A stretch of 64,000 nt of DNA from Streptomyces sp. Root431 (GTDB lineage Bacteria; Actinomycetota; Actinomycetes; Streptomycetales; Streptomycetaceae), in assembly GCF_001426585.1 (NCBI RefSeq), contig NZ_LMEI01000013.1, forward strand, positions 586,462 through 650,461. Direction: 5' to 3'. Positions 43,917-51,900 of the stretch are shown one piece after another. Within the stretch, counting starts at the first letter, position 1; each line of letters starts with the position of its first letter. The translations under genes and the position numbers were made by a program. The notes beneath the pieces were generated by a model. The model saw nothing but the letters and a program-made list of their open reading frames with translations, was not told the DNA's origin and did not search any database.

Positions 43917-44852
43917 TCAGGCCCGACCGTCCTGGGCCCTCGCCAGCCAGTCGGAGGCCGCCATGAACTCCACGTCCGAAGTCCCGCGCCGCAGCGCCGA
44001 CACGTCCTCGACCGCGACGCCCGCCCGCGGGTACGAGCCGAGGAAGCGCACCTTGGGGCAGATCCGCTTGAGCCCCATCAGCGCCTCGCCCACCCGGCGG
44101 TCCGAGATATGGCCCTCGGCGTCCACGGCGAAGCAGTAGTTCCCGATCCCCGCTCCCGTGGGCCGGGACTGGATCAGCATCAGGTTCACCCCGCGCACCG
44201 CGAATTCCTGGAGCAGTTCGAGGAGGGCACCCGGATGATCGTCACCCAGCCACAGCACCACCGAGGTCTTGTCCGCGCCGGTCGGAGCCGCCGGGCGGGC
44301 CGGGCGGCCCACGAGCACGAACCGGGTCTCGGCGTTCTCCGCGTCGTGGATCTCGGTGACCAGCGGTTCCAGACCGTACGTCGCCGCAGCGAACTCACCG
44401 GCGAAGGCGGCGTCGAACCGGCCCTCCTGGACCAGTCGGGCCCCGTCGGCGTTGGAGGCGGCCGACTCCCACACGGCGTCGGGCAGATGCGCCCGCAGCC
44501 AGTTCCTGACCTGCGGCTGGGCCACCGGATGGCCCGTGACCGTCTTGATCTCCGAGAGCAGGGTCCCGGGCCGCACGAGCAGCGCGAAGGCGATCGGCAG
44601 CAGCACCTCGCGGTAGATCATCAGCGGCTCGCCGGAGGCCAGCTCGTCCAGGGTCGCGGTCACCCCGCCCTCGACCGAGTTCTCGATCGGTACGAGCGCG
44701 GCGGCGGCCTCCCCGTTCCGTACGGCGTCGAGCGCGGCCGGAACCGAGACCATCGGGACGAGCTCCCGGGTCGCGGCCTCGGGCAGCGTACGCAGCGCGG
44801 CCTCCGTGAAGGTGCCTTCGGGGCCGAGATACGTGAACCGGGTGGCGGACAT
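43917..44852 (-). CDS. pheA: Prephenate dehydratase
   Basis: A 311-residue monofunctional enzyme for phenylpyruvate formation in phenylalanine synthesis. The catalytic domain begins FTYLGPEGTFTEAALR and contains ENSVEGGVTATLDEL and TRFVLVG (the TRF motif with the catalytic Thr near residue 176). The C-terminal ACT domain has GALLELLQEFAVRGVNLMLIQSRP, where Phe inhibits allosterically. No chorismate mutase domain is fused. Start ATG 44852. Confidence 0.95.
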   Translation of the reverse strand: MSATRFTYLGPEGTFTEAALRTLPEAATRELVPMVSVPAALDAVRNGEAAAALVPIENSVEGGVTATLDELASGEPLMIYREVLLPIAFALLVRPGTLLSEIKTVTGHPVAQPQVRNWLRAHLPDAVWESAASNADGARLVQEGRFDAAFAGEFAAATYGLEPLVTEIHDAENAETRFVLVGRPARPAAPTGADKTSVVLWLGDDHPGALLELLQEFAVRGVNLMLIQSRPTGAGIGNYCFAVDAEGHISDRRVGEALMGLKRICPKVRFLGSYPRAGVAVEDVSALRRGTSDVEFMAASDWLARAQDGRA

Positions 44853-44914
44853 ACCGTCACCCTAATGGTCGCCGGGCGCGGGGGCGCCCGCTCGAACGGG
44901 GTGACGGGACGCGG

Positions 44915-46222
44915 TTACGCCTCCAGGAGCCGCTGGCCCACGTACTCGCCTTCGGCGGGGCCGCCCGGGACCGCGAAGAGGCCGCTCGACTCGTGCCGGA
45001 TGAACGAGGACAGCGCGTCGCCCCGGTCGAGCTTGCGCTGCACCGGGACGAACCCCCGGAGCGGATCGGCCTGCCAGCAGACGAAGAGGAGCCCGGCGTC
45101 CGGCGTGCCGTCCGGACCGATCCCGTCGTGGAAGGAGAAGGGCCTGCGCAGCATCGCCGCCCCGCCGTTCTGTTCGGGGGCGGAGATCCGGGAGTGGGCG
45201 TTGTCCGGGATCACCAGCTTTCCGTCAGGCCCGAACTTGTTGAGGTCGAGCTCGGTGGTCTCGGTGCCGCCGGTGAGCGGGGCACCGTCGGACTTCCGGC
45301 GGCCGATCACCTTCTCCTGCCGGTCCAGCGGCAGCTTCTCCCAGTCGTCGAGCAGCATCCGGATCCGCCGCACCACCGCGTACGAACCGCCGGCCATCCA
45401 CTCCTGGGCGCCGGTGGCCCCGGCGGGGACGAAGATCCGCCGGTCGAAGTCGGGGTCCGTGGGCTTCGGGTTGCCCGTGCCGTCGACCTGGCCCATGAGG
45501 TTGCGCGCGGTCATGGGCTTCGCGGTGGCACCGGCCGAGCGGTTGAAGCCGTTCATCTGCCAGCGCACCCGGGCCGCGTCGCCCGCGTCCTTCTGCAGGG
45601 CGCGCAGCGCGTGGAAGGCGACGAGGGCGTCGTCGGCACCGATCTGCACCCACAGATCGCCCTCGGACCGCCGGGGGTCGAGCGCGTCGGAGGAGAAGGC
45701 GGGCAGCGGGTCGAGCCCGGTGGGGCGGCGCGCGGCCAGGCCGGTGCGATCGAAGAAGGTCCGGCCGAAGCCGAACGTGACCGTGAGGGAGGAGGGCCCG
45801 GCGTCGAGCGCGATGCCCGTGTCCCCGGCCGGGGCCTTGCCCGCCATCAGCGCCTTCGCCGTGGCCGACCAGCGGCGCAGCAGGGCGGCGGCCTCCTTGC
45901 GACCGGCGCCCGGGGCGAGGTCGAAGGCGATCAGATGACCGCGGGACTGGAGAGGGGTGGTGATACCGGCCTGATGTTTCCCGTGAAACATCACCTCGGT
46001 CGCGCCGACGGAGGTCAGCGACTGCGGGCCGGCGGCACCGGTGGTGGTGTCGTCGTGCGACACCGCCCCGGAGATCCCGACGCCGCCGGCCGCGCCGATG
46101 ACGAGTCCGGCCGCGCCCGCCGCTCCGACGGTGCCGAGCAGGCGCCGCCGGGAGATGTCGACGTGGCCGCTGTCGGCGCTGCCGTTGCTGTCGCTGTTGC
46201 CGCTGTTGTGGCTCTCGGTCAC
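44915..46222 (-). CDS. dtpA: Tat-exported dye-decolourising peroxidase DtpA
   Basis: A 435-residue secreted haem peroxidase of the DyP family (EfeB/A-type). The N-terminal Tat signal is clear: DISRRRLLGTVGAAGAAGLV. The family motif GxxDG appears as GQVDGTGNPKP (distal Asp), and the proximal haem His is in PDNAHSRISAPEQ. In S. lividans the orthologue DtpA is needed, with Sco and ECuC, to mature the secreted copper radical oxidase GlxA and for morphogenesis; the neighbours here are the same. GTG 46222 lies 5 bp after the copCD-type gene stop. Codons near residue 80 contain a parS-like palindrome. Confidence 0.9.
   Translation of the reverse strand: MTESHNSGNSDSNGSADSGHVDISRRRLLGTVGAAGAAGLVIGAAGGVGISGAVSHDDTTTGAAGPQSLTSVGATEVMFHGKHQAGITTPLQSRGHLIAFDLAPGAGRKEAAALLRRWSATAKALMAGKAPAGDTGIALDAGPSSLTVTFGFGRTFFDRTGLAARRPTGLDPLPAFSSDALDPRRSEGDLWVQIGADDALVAFHALRALQKDAGDAARVRWQMNGFNRSAGATAKPMTARNLMGQVDGTGNPKPTDPDFDRRIFVPAGATGAQEWMAGGSYAVVRRIRMLLDDWEKLPLDRQEKVIGRRKSDGAPLTGGTETTELDLNKFGPDGKLVIPDNAHSRISAPEQNGGAAMLRRPFSFHDGIGPDGTPDAGLLFVCWQADPLRGFVPVQRKLDRGDALSSFIRHESSGLFAVPGGPAEGEYVGQRLLEA
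45976..45989. other. parS-like site with one mismatch
   Basis: GTTTCCCGTGAAAC differs from the parS palindrome GTTTCACGTGAAAC at one central base; flanking T and A extend the symmetry to TGTTTC...GAAACA. It lies in dtpA, encoding MFHGKH on the minus strand. Confidence 0.6.
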
Positions 46223-46227
46223 GAGGG

Positions 46228-48168
46228 TCAGCCGATCTTCACGTTCTTGTCGATGGTGGTCTGGTCGATGTCGGAGGTGCGGACGGTCACCTGGATCTTC
46301 CACTCGCCCGCCATCGGGATCTGGACGCCGCTCGCGCTCCAGTGTCCGGTCTGGATGCGGTCGGGGGCGACGGGCAGGGGGCCGACGTCCTTCGCCTCCA
46401 GGGTGAGGGCGACCTTGACCTCGGGGACGTCCAGCGGCTTGCCGTTGGGGCGCTCGACGAAGAGGTGGAGCGCGTTGGCGCCGGTGCGGCCGGGGTCGAG
46501 GCTGAGACGGACGACGCCCTTGCCGTCGACGCCGCCGGTGTCGAAGGGCAGCCGGATGTCGACGGGACGGTCGGGCACGGCGGCCGAACCGGCGGCGGAG
46601 CCGGCACGGCCGGCCTCCTCCTCGGTGCGGCCGGGCTCGGTGGAGGTGAGGACGGTGGTCACGGCGAGGAGGACGATGGCGACGGCGGCTTCGGTCAGCA
46701 CCGAGCGGCGCAGACCGGCCCGCTCGGGGTCGGCGTCCCGCTCCCGCTTGCGGCGGGCGGTGGCGACGGCGGCGCGCTGCCGGGCGAGCTGAGCGGCCCG
46801 CTCGGGGTCGGGGGCGGACTCGGAAGCGGACGCGGACGCGGGCTCCGAGGCGGCGTCGACGAGGGCCTCGTCCGCCTCCCCGTCCTCATCCGCCTCCGCC
46901 TCGGTCGGCTCCTCGGTGGACGTGGGGTCGGCGAGGCGCTGGGTCCAGCGGCGCGATACCCAGGCGATGCCGAGGAGCACGGCCATCAGGCCGATCTTGA
47001 CCAGCAGCAGCTGCCCGTAGCGGGTGTCGGTCAGCGCGGACCAGGAGCCGACCTGGCGCCAGGACTGGTAGAGCCCGGTGGCCGCGAGGACGAGCACGGA
47101 GCCGAAGGCGACCTTCGAGAAGCGTTCCACCGCCGAGCGTTCGACGGAGGGCGCACGGTAGAGGGCGACGAGCAGCACCGTGAGGCCGCCGAGCCAGGCG
47201 GCGACGGCCAGCAGGTGCAGGATGTCGACCGGCATGGCGATGCCGGGCTGGATGCCGGTCGAGGCGTGCTCGGCCAGGGCCCAGGTGCCGGCGATGCCGG
47301 CGGCGACGACGGTGCCGCCGAGGCCGAGGCCGAAGGCGAGGTCCTTCCTCTCCTTCGGGTCGGTGCGGCGGGCGTAGGAACCGAAGAGGACCGCGACGAA
47401 GAGCGCCGCGGCACCGAGCAGCAGCAGACGGGAGGTGAGCGCGGCCCCGGTCTTGGTCTCCAGGACGGACTTCAGGCCCGCCAGGTCGAAGGCGTCGGCG
47501 AGCTCGCCGGAGCCGGTGTAGGGGCTACGGAGCAGGAGCATCGCCAGCGTGGCGACCGTGAGGGTCAGCCATGCCCGGACCACGGTGCGCTGGACCGGGC
47601 GGACGCTCGCTCCGCGCGGCCAGCAGGCCAGGACGAAGGCGCCGCCGCCGACGAGGACGGCGAAGGCGGCGTACGAGACGTAGCGCGCGATGCCGTAGAG
47701 GGCGCCGACGATTCCACCGCCGGCGTTCTGCTCGGGCAGCGCGACGGAGGTCTTGGAGGGGGCCCCGATGGAGAAGGTGAAGGCGCCGGCGATCGGGTGG
47801 CTGTCGGCGGAGACGGTCTGCCAGGCCACGGTGTACGTGCCATCGGGCAGTCCGGCGCGGAGCCCGACTCCGTACCGGACGATGGAGCCGCTGCACAGGT
47901 CGCGTATCTCGCCGGTGTCGGCCCGCCGTCCCGCCGGGTCGAGGACCCGGATCGAGTCGGCGCTCATGGCGACCTGCTCGGAGAAGGTCAGGTTGACCTC
48001 CTTGGGAGCGGTGGCGACCACCGCCCCGTCCCTCGGGTCGCTTCCGGTGAGCGCCGCGTGCGCGGAGGCGGGGGCGGCGCCTGCCAGCAGCGTGCCGAGC
48101 AGCGCGGCCGCCAGGATCAGCAGCCGGGCCACGGCGGTACCGAGGCGCGGGGCGGTGGTGGTTGTCAT
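46228..48168 (-). CDS. CopC-CopD fusion copper protein
   Basis: A 646-residue protein combining an exported CopC domain, a CopD membrane domain and a C-terminal extracellular domain. Signal peptide at residues 1-35; CopC begins HAALTGSDPRDGAVVATAPK, where the mature N-terminal His is a typical Cu(II) ligand. About eight helices from 150 to 435 form CopD (VALYRAPSVERSAVERFSKVAF). An acidic, Ala-rich linker (430-500), another helix, and a beta-rich tail (RPVDIRLPFDTGGVDGKG) of the YtkA/FixH-like type follow. Role: copper acquisition across the membrane, feeding the exported copper enzymes of the operon. Fourth or fifth gene of the minus-strand copper operon. Confidence 0.9.
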   Translation of the reverse strand: MTTTTAPRLGTAVARLLILAAALLGTLLAGAAPASAHAALTGSDPRDGAVVATAPKEVNLTFSEQVAMSADSIRVLDPAGRRADTGEIRDLCSGSIVRYGVGLRAGLPDGTYTVAWQTVSADSHPIAGAFTFSIGAPSKTSVALPEQNAGGGIVGALYGIARYVSYAAFAVLVGGGAFVLACWPRGASVRPVQRTVVRAWLTLTVATLAMLLLRSPYTGSGELADAFDLAGLKSVLETKTGAALTSRLLLLGAAALFVAVLFGSYARRTDPKERKDLAFGLGLGGTVVAAGIAGTWALAEHASTGIQPGIAMPVDILHLLAVAAWLGGLTVLLVALYRAPSVERSAVERFSKVAFGSVLVLAATGLYQSWRQVGSWSALTDTRYGQLLLVKIGLMAVLLGIAWVSRRWTQRLADPTSTEEPTEAEADEDGEADEALVDAASEPASASASESAPDPERAAQLARQRAAVATARRKRERDADPERAGLRRSVLTEAAVAIVLLAVTTVLTSTEPGRTEEEAGRAGSAAGSAAVPDRPVDIRLPFDTGGVDGKGVVRLSLDPGRTGANALHLFVERPNGKPLDVPEVKVALTLEAKDVGPLPVAPDRIQTGHWSASGVQIPMAGEWKIQVTVRTSDIDQTTIDKNVKIG

Positions 48169-48192
48169 CTCTGTGTCACTCCGTCAACGAGC

Positions 48193-48645
48193 TCAGTGCT
48201 GCTGCGGGTTGTGGTTGGCGGCCTCGACGGGAACCTCGACCTTGATGGGGTCGGACTTCTCGAAGTGGAGCTCGATGCTGACCTTCTCACCCTGCTTGGG
48301 CTTCTTCTTCAGCTCCATGAACATGATGTGGTTGCCACCGCGTTCGAGCTTCAGCTCCCCGTTGGCGGGGATGTCGAAGGACTTCACCTCCACCATCTTC
48401 TGGTTCTTCGTCTCGTGGATCGTGACGTCGTCCGAGAGGGAGCTGGTGACGGAAGTGAGCTTGTCCGCCGCGCCGCCGTCGTTGGTGACGGTGAGGAAGC
48501 CGCCGGCCATGTCCATCACCGGCTGCGGCATGAACGCGCCGCTGACCTTCAGCTCGGGCTTGTCACTGTCGGACGAGCACCCGGTCAGCGCGAGCGAGGC
48601 GGCGAGGGCCACGGCGGCGGACAGGGCGGTGGTGCGGCGGTTCAC
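48193..48645 (-). CDS. ecuC: Extracytoplasmic Cu(I) chaperone (PCu(A)C domain)
   Basis: A 150-residue lipoprotein-like chaperone. Lipobox ALTGC near residue 22 gives a lipid-anchored protein outside the membrane. The PCu(A)C copper motif (Met...Met...His...Met) is visible as MPQPVMDMAGG, IHETKNQKMVEV and NHIMFMELKK. In S. lividans, ECuC passes Cu(I) to Sco. The GTG start 48645 overlaps the sco stop by 4 bp. The C-terminus is His-rich (NHNPQQH). Confidence 0.9.
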   Translation of the reverse strand: MNRRTTALSAAVALAASLALTGCSSDSDKPELKVSGAFMPQPVMDMAGGFLTVTNDGGAADKLTSVTSSLSDDVTIHETKNQKMVEVKSFDIPANGELKLERGGNHIMFMELKKKPKQGEKVSIELHFEKSDPIKVEVPVEAANHNPQQH

Positions 48646-49370
48646 GGGTTCTCCCCCTTGATGAGCTTCGGCAGGTCCTTGGTGTAGTCCTCGACGGTCG
48701 TGTCCTCGCCGTACAGGACGTAGCCCTGGTCGGTGGTGGGCGAGAAGGCGATCACCTGGGCGCCGTGCATGGAGACGACGTTGCCGTTCTCCTTCTTCGG
48801 CGGGTCGATGCCGATGCCGATCGAGCGGGCCCCCGCCTGGATGGTGGAGAACTCGCCGGTGAGACCGGTGAAGGAGGGGTCGCCCGCGGCGGGCAGCCAC
48901 TTGGCGAGCTCGGCGGAGGTGTCCCGCTCGGGGTCGGTGGTGACGAAGACGACCTGGAGCCTGTCCTGGTCGGCCTTGGGGAGCTGCTTCTTGGCGATGG
49001 CGATGTTGCTCATCGTCATGGGGCAGACGTCGGGGCAGTGCGTGTAGCCGAAGTAGATGAGCGTCGGCTTGCCCTTGGTCCGCTCGCGCAGGTCGTACTT
49101 CTCGCCCTTGGTGTCGGTGAGGACGAGCGAGGGCTTGGTGAACGGCCGGTCGAGGACGGTGGCGGCCTTGGTGGAGTCGCTGCCGCCGGAGACCTCGGCG
49201 ATGGAGCTGGAGCCCGTGCCGGAGGGCTTGTCTTCGTTGCCGCCGAGGACGGCGGCTGTGATGCCCAGGGCGGCCACGATCGCGACCGCGGCGACGATCA
49301 GCGGGGTGCGCCGCCCGGGCCGGGCGGCGGCACTCTCGAAATCAGGGGTGGGTGTCTTCTCTGCGGACAT
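48642..49370 (-). CDS. sco: Sco copper chaperone (SCO1/SenC family)
   Basis: A 242-residue protein with an N-terminal membrane anchor (about 20-40) and an extracellular thioredoxin-like domain. The Cu-binding CxxxC is in YTHCPDVCPMTMSN near residues 113-117, with the distal His about residue 206 in SMHGAQVIAF. Sco loads copper into cytochrome c oxidase CuA or, in S. lividans, into GlxA through ECuC. It couples to ecuC by a 4-bp overlap and lies 47 bp after the YcnI gene. Confidence 0.93.
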   Translation of the reverse strand: MSAEKTPTPDFESAAARPGRRTPLIVAAVAIVAALGITAAVLGGNEDKPSGTGSSSIAEVSGGSDSTKAATVLDRPFTKPSLVLTDTKGEKYDLRERTKGKPTLIYFGYTHCPDVCPMTMSNIAIAKKQLPKADQDRLQVVFVTTDPERDTSAELAKWLPAAGDPSFTGLTGEFSTIQAGARSIGIGIDPPKKENGNVVSMHGAQVIAFSPTTDQGYVLYGEDTTVEDYTKDLPKLIKGENP

Positions 49371-49417
49371 GCTTCTTTCCGAACTCGTCGGGTGAGAGAG
49401 GTCTGGCTCCGGGGCCG

Positions 49418-50218
49418 TCAGGCCGAGCGGCGGCGGCCGGCGAGGACGCCGAAGGCGACACCGGCGATGCCGACGAGGATGCCGATGACGCCGAGGATCC
49501 GGGCCGTGGTGTCGGAGGACGAGGAAGAGGCGGTGGCCGCCTTCTCCTCGTGGGCGCCGGCCTTGTCGTCGTGCCCGGCCTTCGCGTCCTCGGAGGCCGA
49601 GGCGGAGGGCGCGGTGGTGGCGGTGGCGCCGCCGCCGTGGTGGTCACCGCTCGCGGCGGAGAGCTTCAGGACGGGAGCCGGGTTCTGCGGCTCGTCCGCG
49701 CCCTCCTTCGGCTCCTCGATCCAGCGCACGATCTCCTTGTTGTCGTACGTCTGGATGGCCTTGAGCACGAGCTGGTCCGTGTCCTCGGGCAGCTGGCCGA
49801 GGGAGAGCGGGAACTGCTGGAACTGGCCGGGGCCGATCTTCGAGCCGTCGGCGGTCCAGGTGACCTTGGAGACGGCCTCGTTGATCTTCTTGCCGTGCAG
49901 CTCCAGGGGCTTGCTGAGCTTGCTCTTCGTCACCTCGGCCTTCCAGCCGGGGATGGGCTGCGGCATGACGGAGGCCAGCGGGTGGTCGAGCGGGAAGTTG
50001 ACCTCCAGCTTCACGGTGGAGGCGTTGTCGCGCTCGTTCGGGACCTTGATGTTGACGGTCGCGTAGCCGCCCTTGGCGGCCTCGCCCTGCGGCTGCACGC
50101 TGACGTGCGCGAAGGCCGTGCCGGACAGCAGCACGACGGAGGAGAGCGCGATGCCACCGGCGAGGGCGACACGCGTGGCGGAGACGCGGGAGGAGGCGGA
50201 ACGACGGGAGACGTTCAT
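49418..50218 (-). CDS. YcnI-like copper-associated exported protein (DUF1775)
   Basis: A 266-residue exported protein: signal peptide ending TAFAHV, then the YcnI (DUF1775) beta domain whose mature N-terminal His is the Cu ligand (AHVSVQPQGEAAKGGYATV), then a Thr/Ser/Ala and His-rich linker (DHHGGGATATT) and a C-terminal transmembrane anchor with a basic tail. YcnI proteins bind Cu(II) and are found in copper operons. ATG 50218 is used; an upstream in-frame GTG at 50230 is possible. Confidence 0.88.
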   Translation of the reverse strand: MNVSRRSASSRVSATRVALAGGIALSSVVLLSGTAFAHVSVQPQGEAAKGGYATVNIKVPNERDNASTVKLEVNFPLDHPLASVMPQPIPGWKAEVTKSKLSKPLELHGKKINEAVSKVTWTADGSKIGPGQFQQFPLSLGQLPEDTDQLVLKAIQTYDNKEIVRWIEEPKEGADEPQNPAPVLKLSAASGDHHGGGATATTAPSASASEDAKAGHDDKAGAHEEKAATASSSSSDTTARILGVIGILVGIAGVAFGVLAGRRRSA

Positions 50219-50331
50219 GGCAGAAGACACTCCGGCTCGGAGGAGGACGACGGGGATCCGGCGCGCCGAGGGGCGGAACCCCTGCTCAGGCGTGCGGACG
50301 TACGCGGCCCACTCCTGATGAGCGGTCCGCG

Positions 50332-51102
50332 TCAGGCTGCGAGGACGCAGTCGGCGGCCGGAGGGCCGCGCCTGATCACCGTGTTCTCGAGCGCCTCGAA
50401 GACCGGAGGCGGCGAGGAGTCGAAGGCCGTACGGGTGGGCCGCCGCGATTCCGCGTGCGGGGCCGCGGGCAGTCCGGCGAGCAGGCTCCGTACGAGGCGG
50501 AGCGCGGCCCGCAGCGAGCGCACGAGGGTGCACTCGGCGAGCTCCGTCGCGCCCTGCTCGGAGAGCTGGACGAGCCGGACCAGGGCCCGGTCGCCGCGGC
50601 GCAGCAGCCAGCCCGCCGCGAGGGCGGCGAGCAGGTGGCCGAGGAGCATGGGAAGGCCGGGCAGGAGCCCGTCGGACGGGGCCGCCACGTGCCCCATGTG
50701 GCCGTGGGCGGTGGCCGGGGCGAGCCCGGCGTCGCCGACGATCCTGGCGGCGTCGGCGGGGCTGATGGCCCCGGTGCCCGCTCCGCAGACCAGCTTGGCG
50801 GCCAGCCGCACGAGGGCCTCGTCGGCCGTGGGGCTCAGCGCGAGAGGGCGCTGTCCCAGGGTGAAGAGGGTGTGCAGGCCGAGCTGCCCGCCCGCGAGGG
50901 CGCCCACGACGAAGGCGAGCGAACGCTCGCGCCCGGCGAGGAGGACGGTGATCCCGAAGACGCCGAGGAAGCCGGCGAGGAGGGTCCACAGGGCGATGCC
51001 CGCACAGGCGGCGAGGGCGTGTCCCAGCGCGGACAGCACGACGCAGACCGCGGTGAACACCGCGGCCCTCAGCAGCCGTGGAGCGAGCGCGGGGGCAGTC
51101 AT
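50332..51102 (-). CDS. Hypothetical multi-pass membrane protein in the copper operon
   Basis: A 256-residue membrane protein with about five helices (residues 10-30, 33-57, 62-80 and two near 110-165). A short His/Met cluster, ATAHGHMGHVAAPSDG, sits in a loop between helices near residue 130 and could bind copper. No family name is known to me. It couples through ATGA to the small upstream gene (51099-51314) and precedes the YcnI gene by 113 bp, so it probably belongs to the same transcript. Confidence 0.72.
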   Translation of the reverse strand: MTAPALAPRLLRAAVFTAVCVVLSALGHALAACAGIALWTLLAGFLGVFGITVLLAGRERSLAFVVGALAGGQLGLHTLFTLGQRPLALSPTADEALVRLAAKLVCGAGTGAISPADAARIVGDAGLAPATAHGHMGHVAAPSDGLLPGLPMLLGHLLAALAAGWLLRRGDRALVRLVQLSEQGATELAECTLVRSLRAALRLVRSLLAGLPAAPHAESRRPTRTAFDSSPPPVFEALENTVIRRGPPAADCVLAA

Positions 51103-51314
51103 GGCGGGCCCATCATCGCACCAGGCACAGGGCCGCCATGAGGCAGGTCCGTAAGGTCGTTCTTGGGCGTCTTCGGGGTGACATACACCGGCGTACCGGC
51201 GCGGTGCATCCGCCGAACGAGCGCTCTTGTCGCCTTCGGGGGCTTACGAAGGGTTCCGTCCGGCAATAGGTATCGGTATGTCGAGCCGCTGCCGGGAGGC
51301 TGGAGCATGAGCAT
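51099..51314 (-). CDS. Small conserved-looking protein, coupled to the membrane protein gene
   Basis: A 71-residue basic protein (TYRYLLPDGTLRKPPKATRA, then HRAGTPVYVTPKTPKNDL and DLPHGG). I do not recognise a family. It is supported by an ATGA overlap with the downstream membrane protein gene and by a GGAG site upstream of ATG 51314 (ATG 51308 also in frame). The composition reads like a folded protein rather than antisense noise. Its 5' end overlaps the divergent ATPase gene (start 51307) by 8 bp. Third-position G+C is lower than usual, so it may be little expressed or evolving. Confidence 0.6.
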   Translation of the reverse strand: MLMLQPPGSGSTYRYLLPDGTLRKPPKATRALVRRMHRAGTPVYVTPKTPKNDLTDLPHGGPVPGAMMGPP

Positions 51315-51783
51315 CTGGTGGTCACTCCATCTGCGGCGCGAGGCCGCGAGCGTGCCGCTGGCCCGCCGGCTTCTGCTGGGCACGATGGAGACGGCGGGGG
51401 TCGATCCCGACGTGTCGTACGACCTGTCGGTCGCGCTGACGGAGGCCTGCGCGAACGCGGTCGAGCACGGCGGTGACGGCGACGCCGGCGGGACGGGCAG
51501 GGCGTACCGGGTGACGGCGTACCTGGACGGCGAGACCTGCCGCATCGAGGTGGCGGACTCGGGCCCGGGCTTCCCCGGCGCGGGCCCAGGCCTCCCCGGT
51601 GCCGAGACGGCGTCGGCGCCGACGGCCCCCTCGGACGACGCCGAGCACGGCCGGGGGCTGCGCCTGATCGAGGAGCTCGCCGACCACGTGCAGTTCGGCA
51701 ACCGCTCGGGCAGGGGCGGCGCGGTCGTCAGCTTCGACAAGATCCTGAAGTGGAAGGACGGCCCGTCCCTCCTGATGGTCTGA
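51307..51783 (+). CDS. Anti-sigma-like histidine-kinase-type ATPase
   Basis: A 158-residue single HATPase domain of the RsbW/anti-sigma type. N box ALTEACANAVEHGG near residue 45, G1 box VADSGPGF near 85, and G2 region GRGLRLIEEL near 120. Such proteins usually phosphorylate an anti-anti-sigma factor or bind a sigma factor; none is adjacent. A Gly/Pro-rich insertion (FPGAGPGLPGAE) follows the G1 box. ATG 51307 follows GGGAGGCTGGAGC. It is divergent from, and overlaps at its 5' end with, the small coupled gene. Confidence 0.85.
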   Translation: MSIWWSLHLRREAASVPLARRLLLGTMETAGVDPDVSYDLSVALTEACANAVEHGGDGDAGGTGRAYRVTAYLDGETCRIEVADSGPGFPGAGPGLPGAETASAPTAPSDDAEHGRGLRLIEELADHVQFGNRSGRGGAVVSFDKILKWKDGPSLLMV

Positions 51784-51809
51784 GCCCGGGAGAGACGGGC
51801 GCGTACGGG

Positions 51810-51845
51810 GAAGGGCCCCCGCCGGTCGGTCGGCGGGGGCCCTTC
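51810..51845. terminator. Strong bidirectional terminator
   Basis: A 15-bp perfect stem (51810-51824 with 51831-51845) and 6-nt loop GTCGGT, between the ATPase gene and the convergent pepP gene. Confidence 0.85.
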
Positions 51846-51900
51846 GTCTCCAACGTACGCGCGAATTCGTCCGCGCGAAGGCGGAGCTCGGCTGTTCGGA

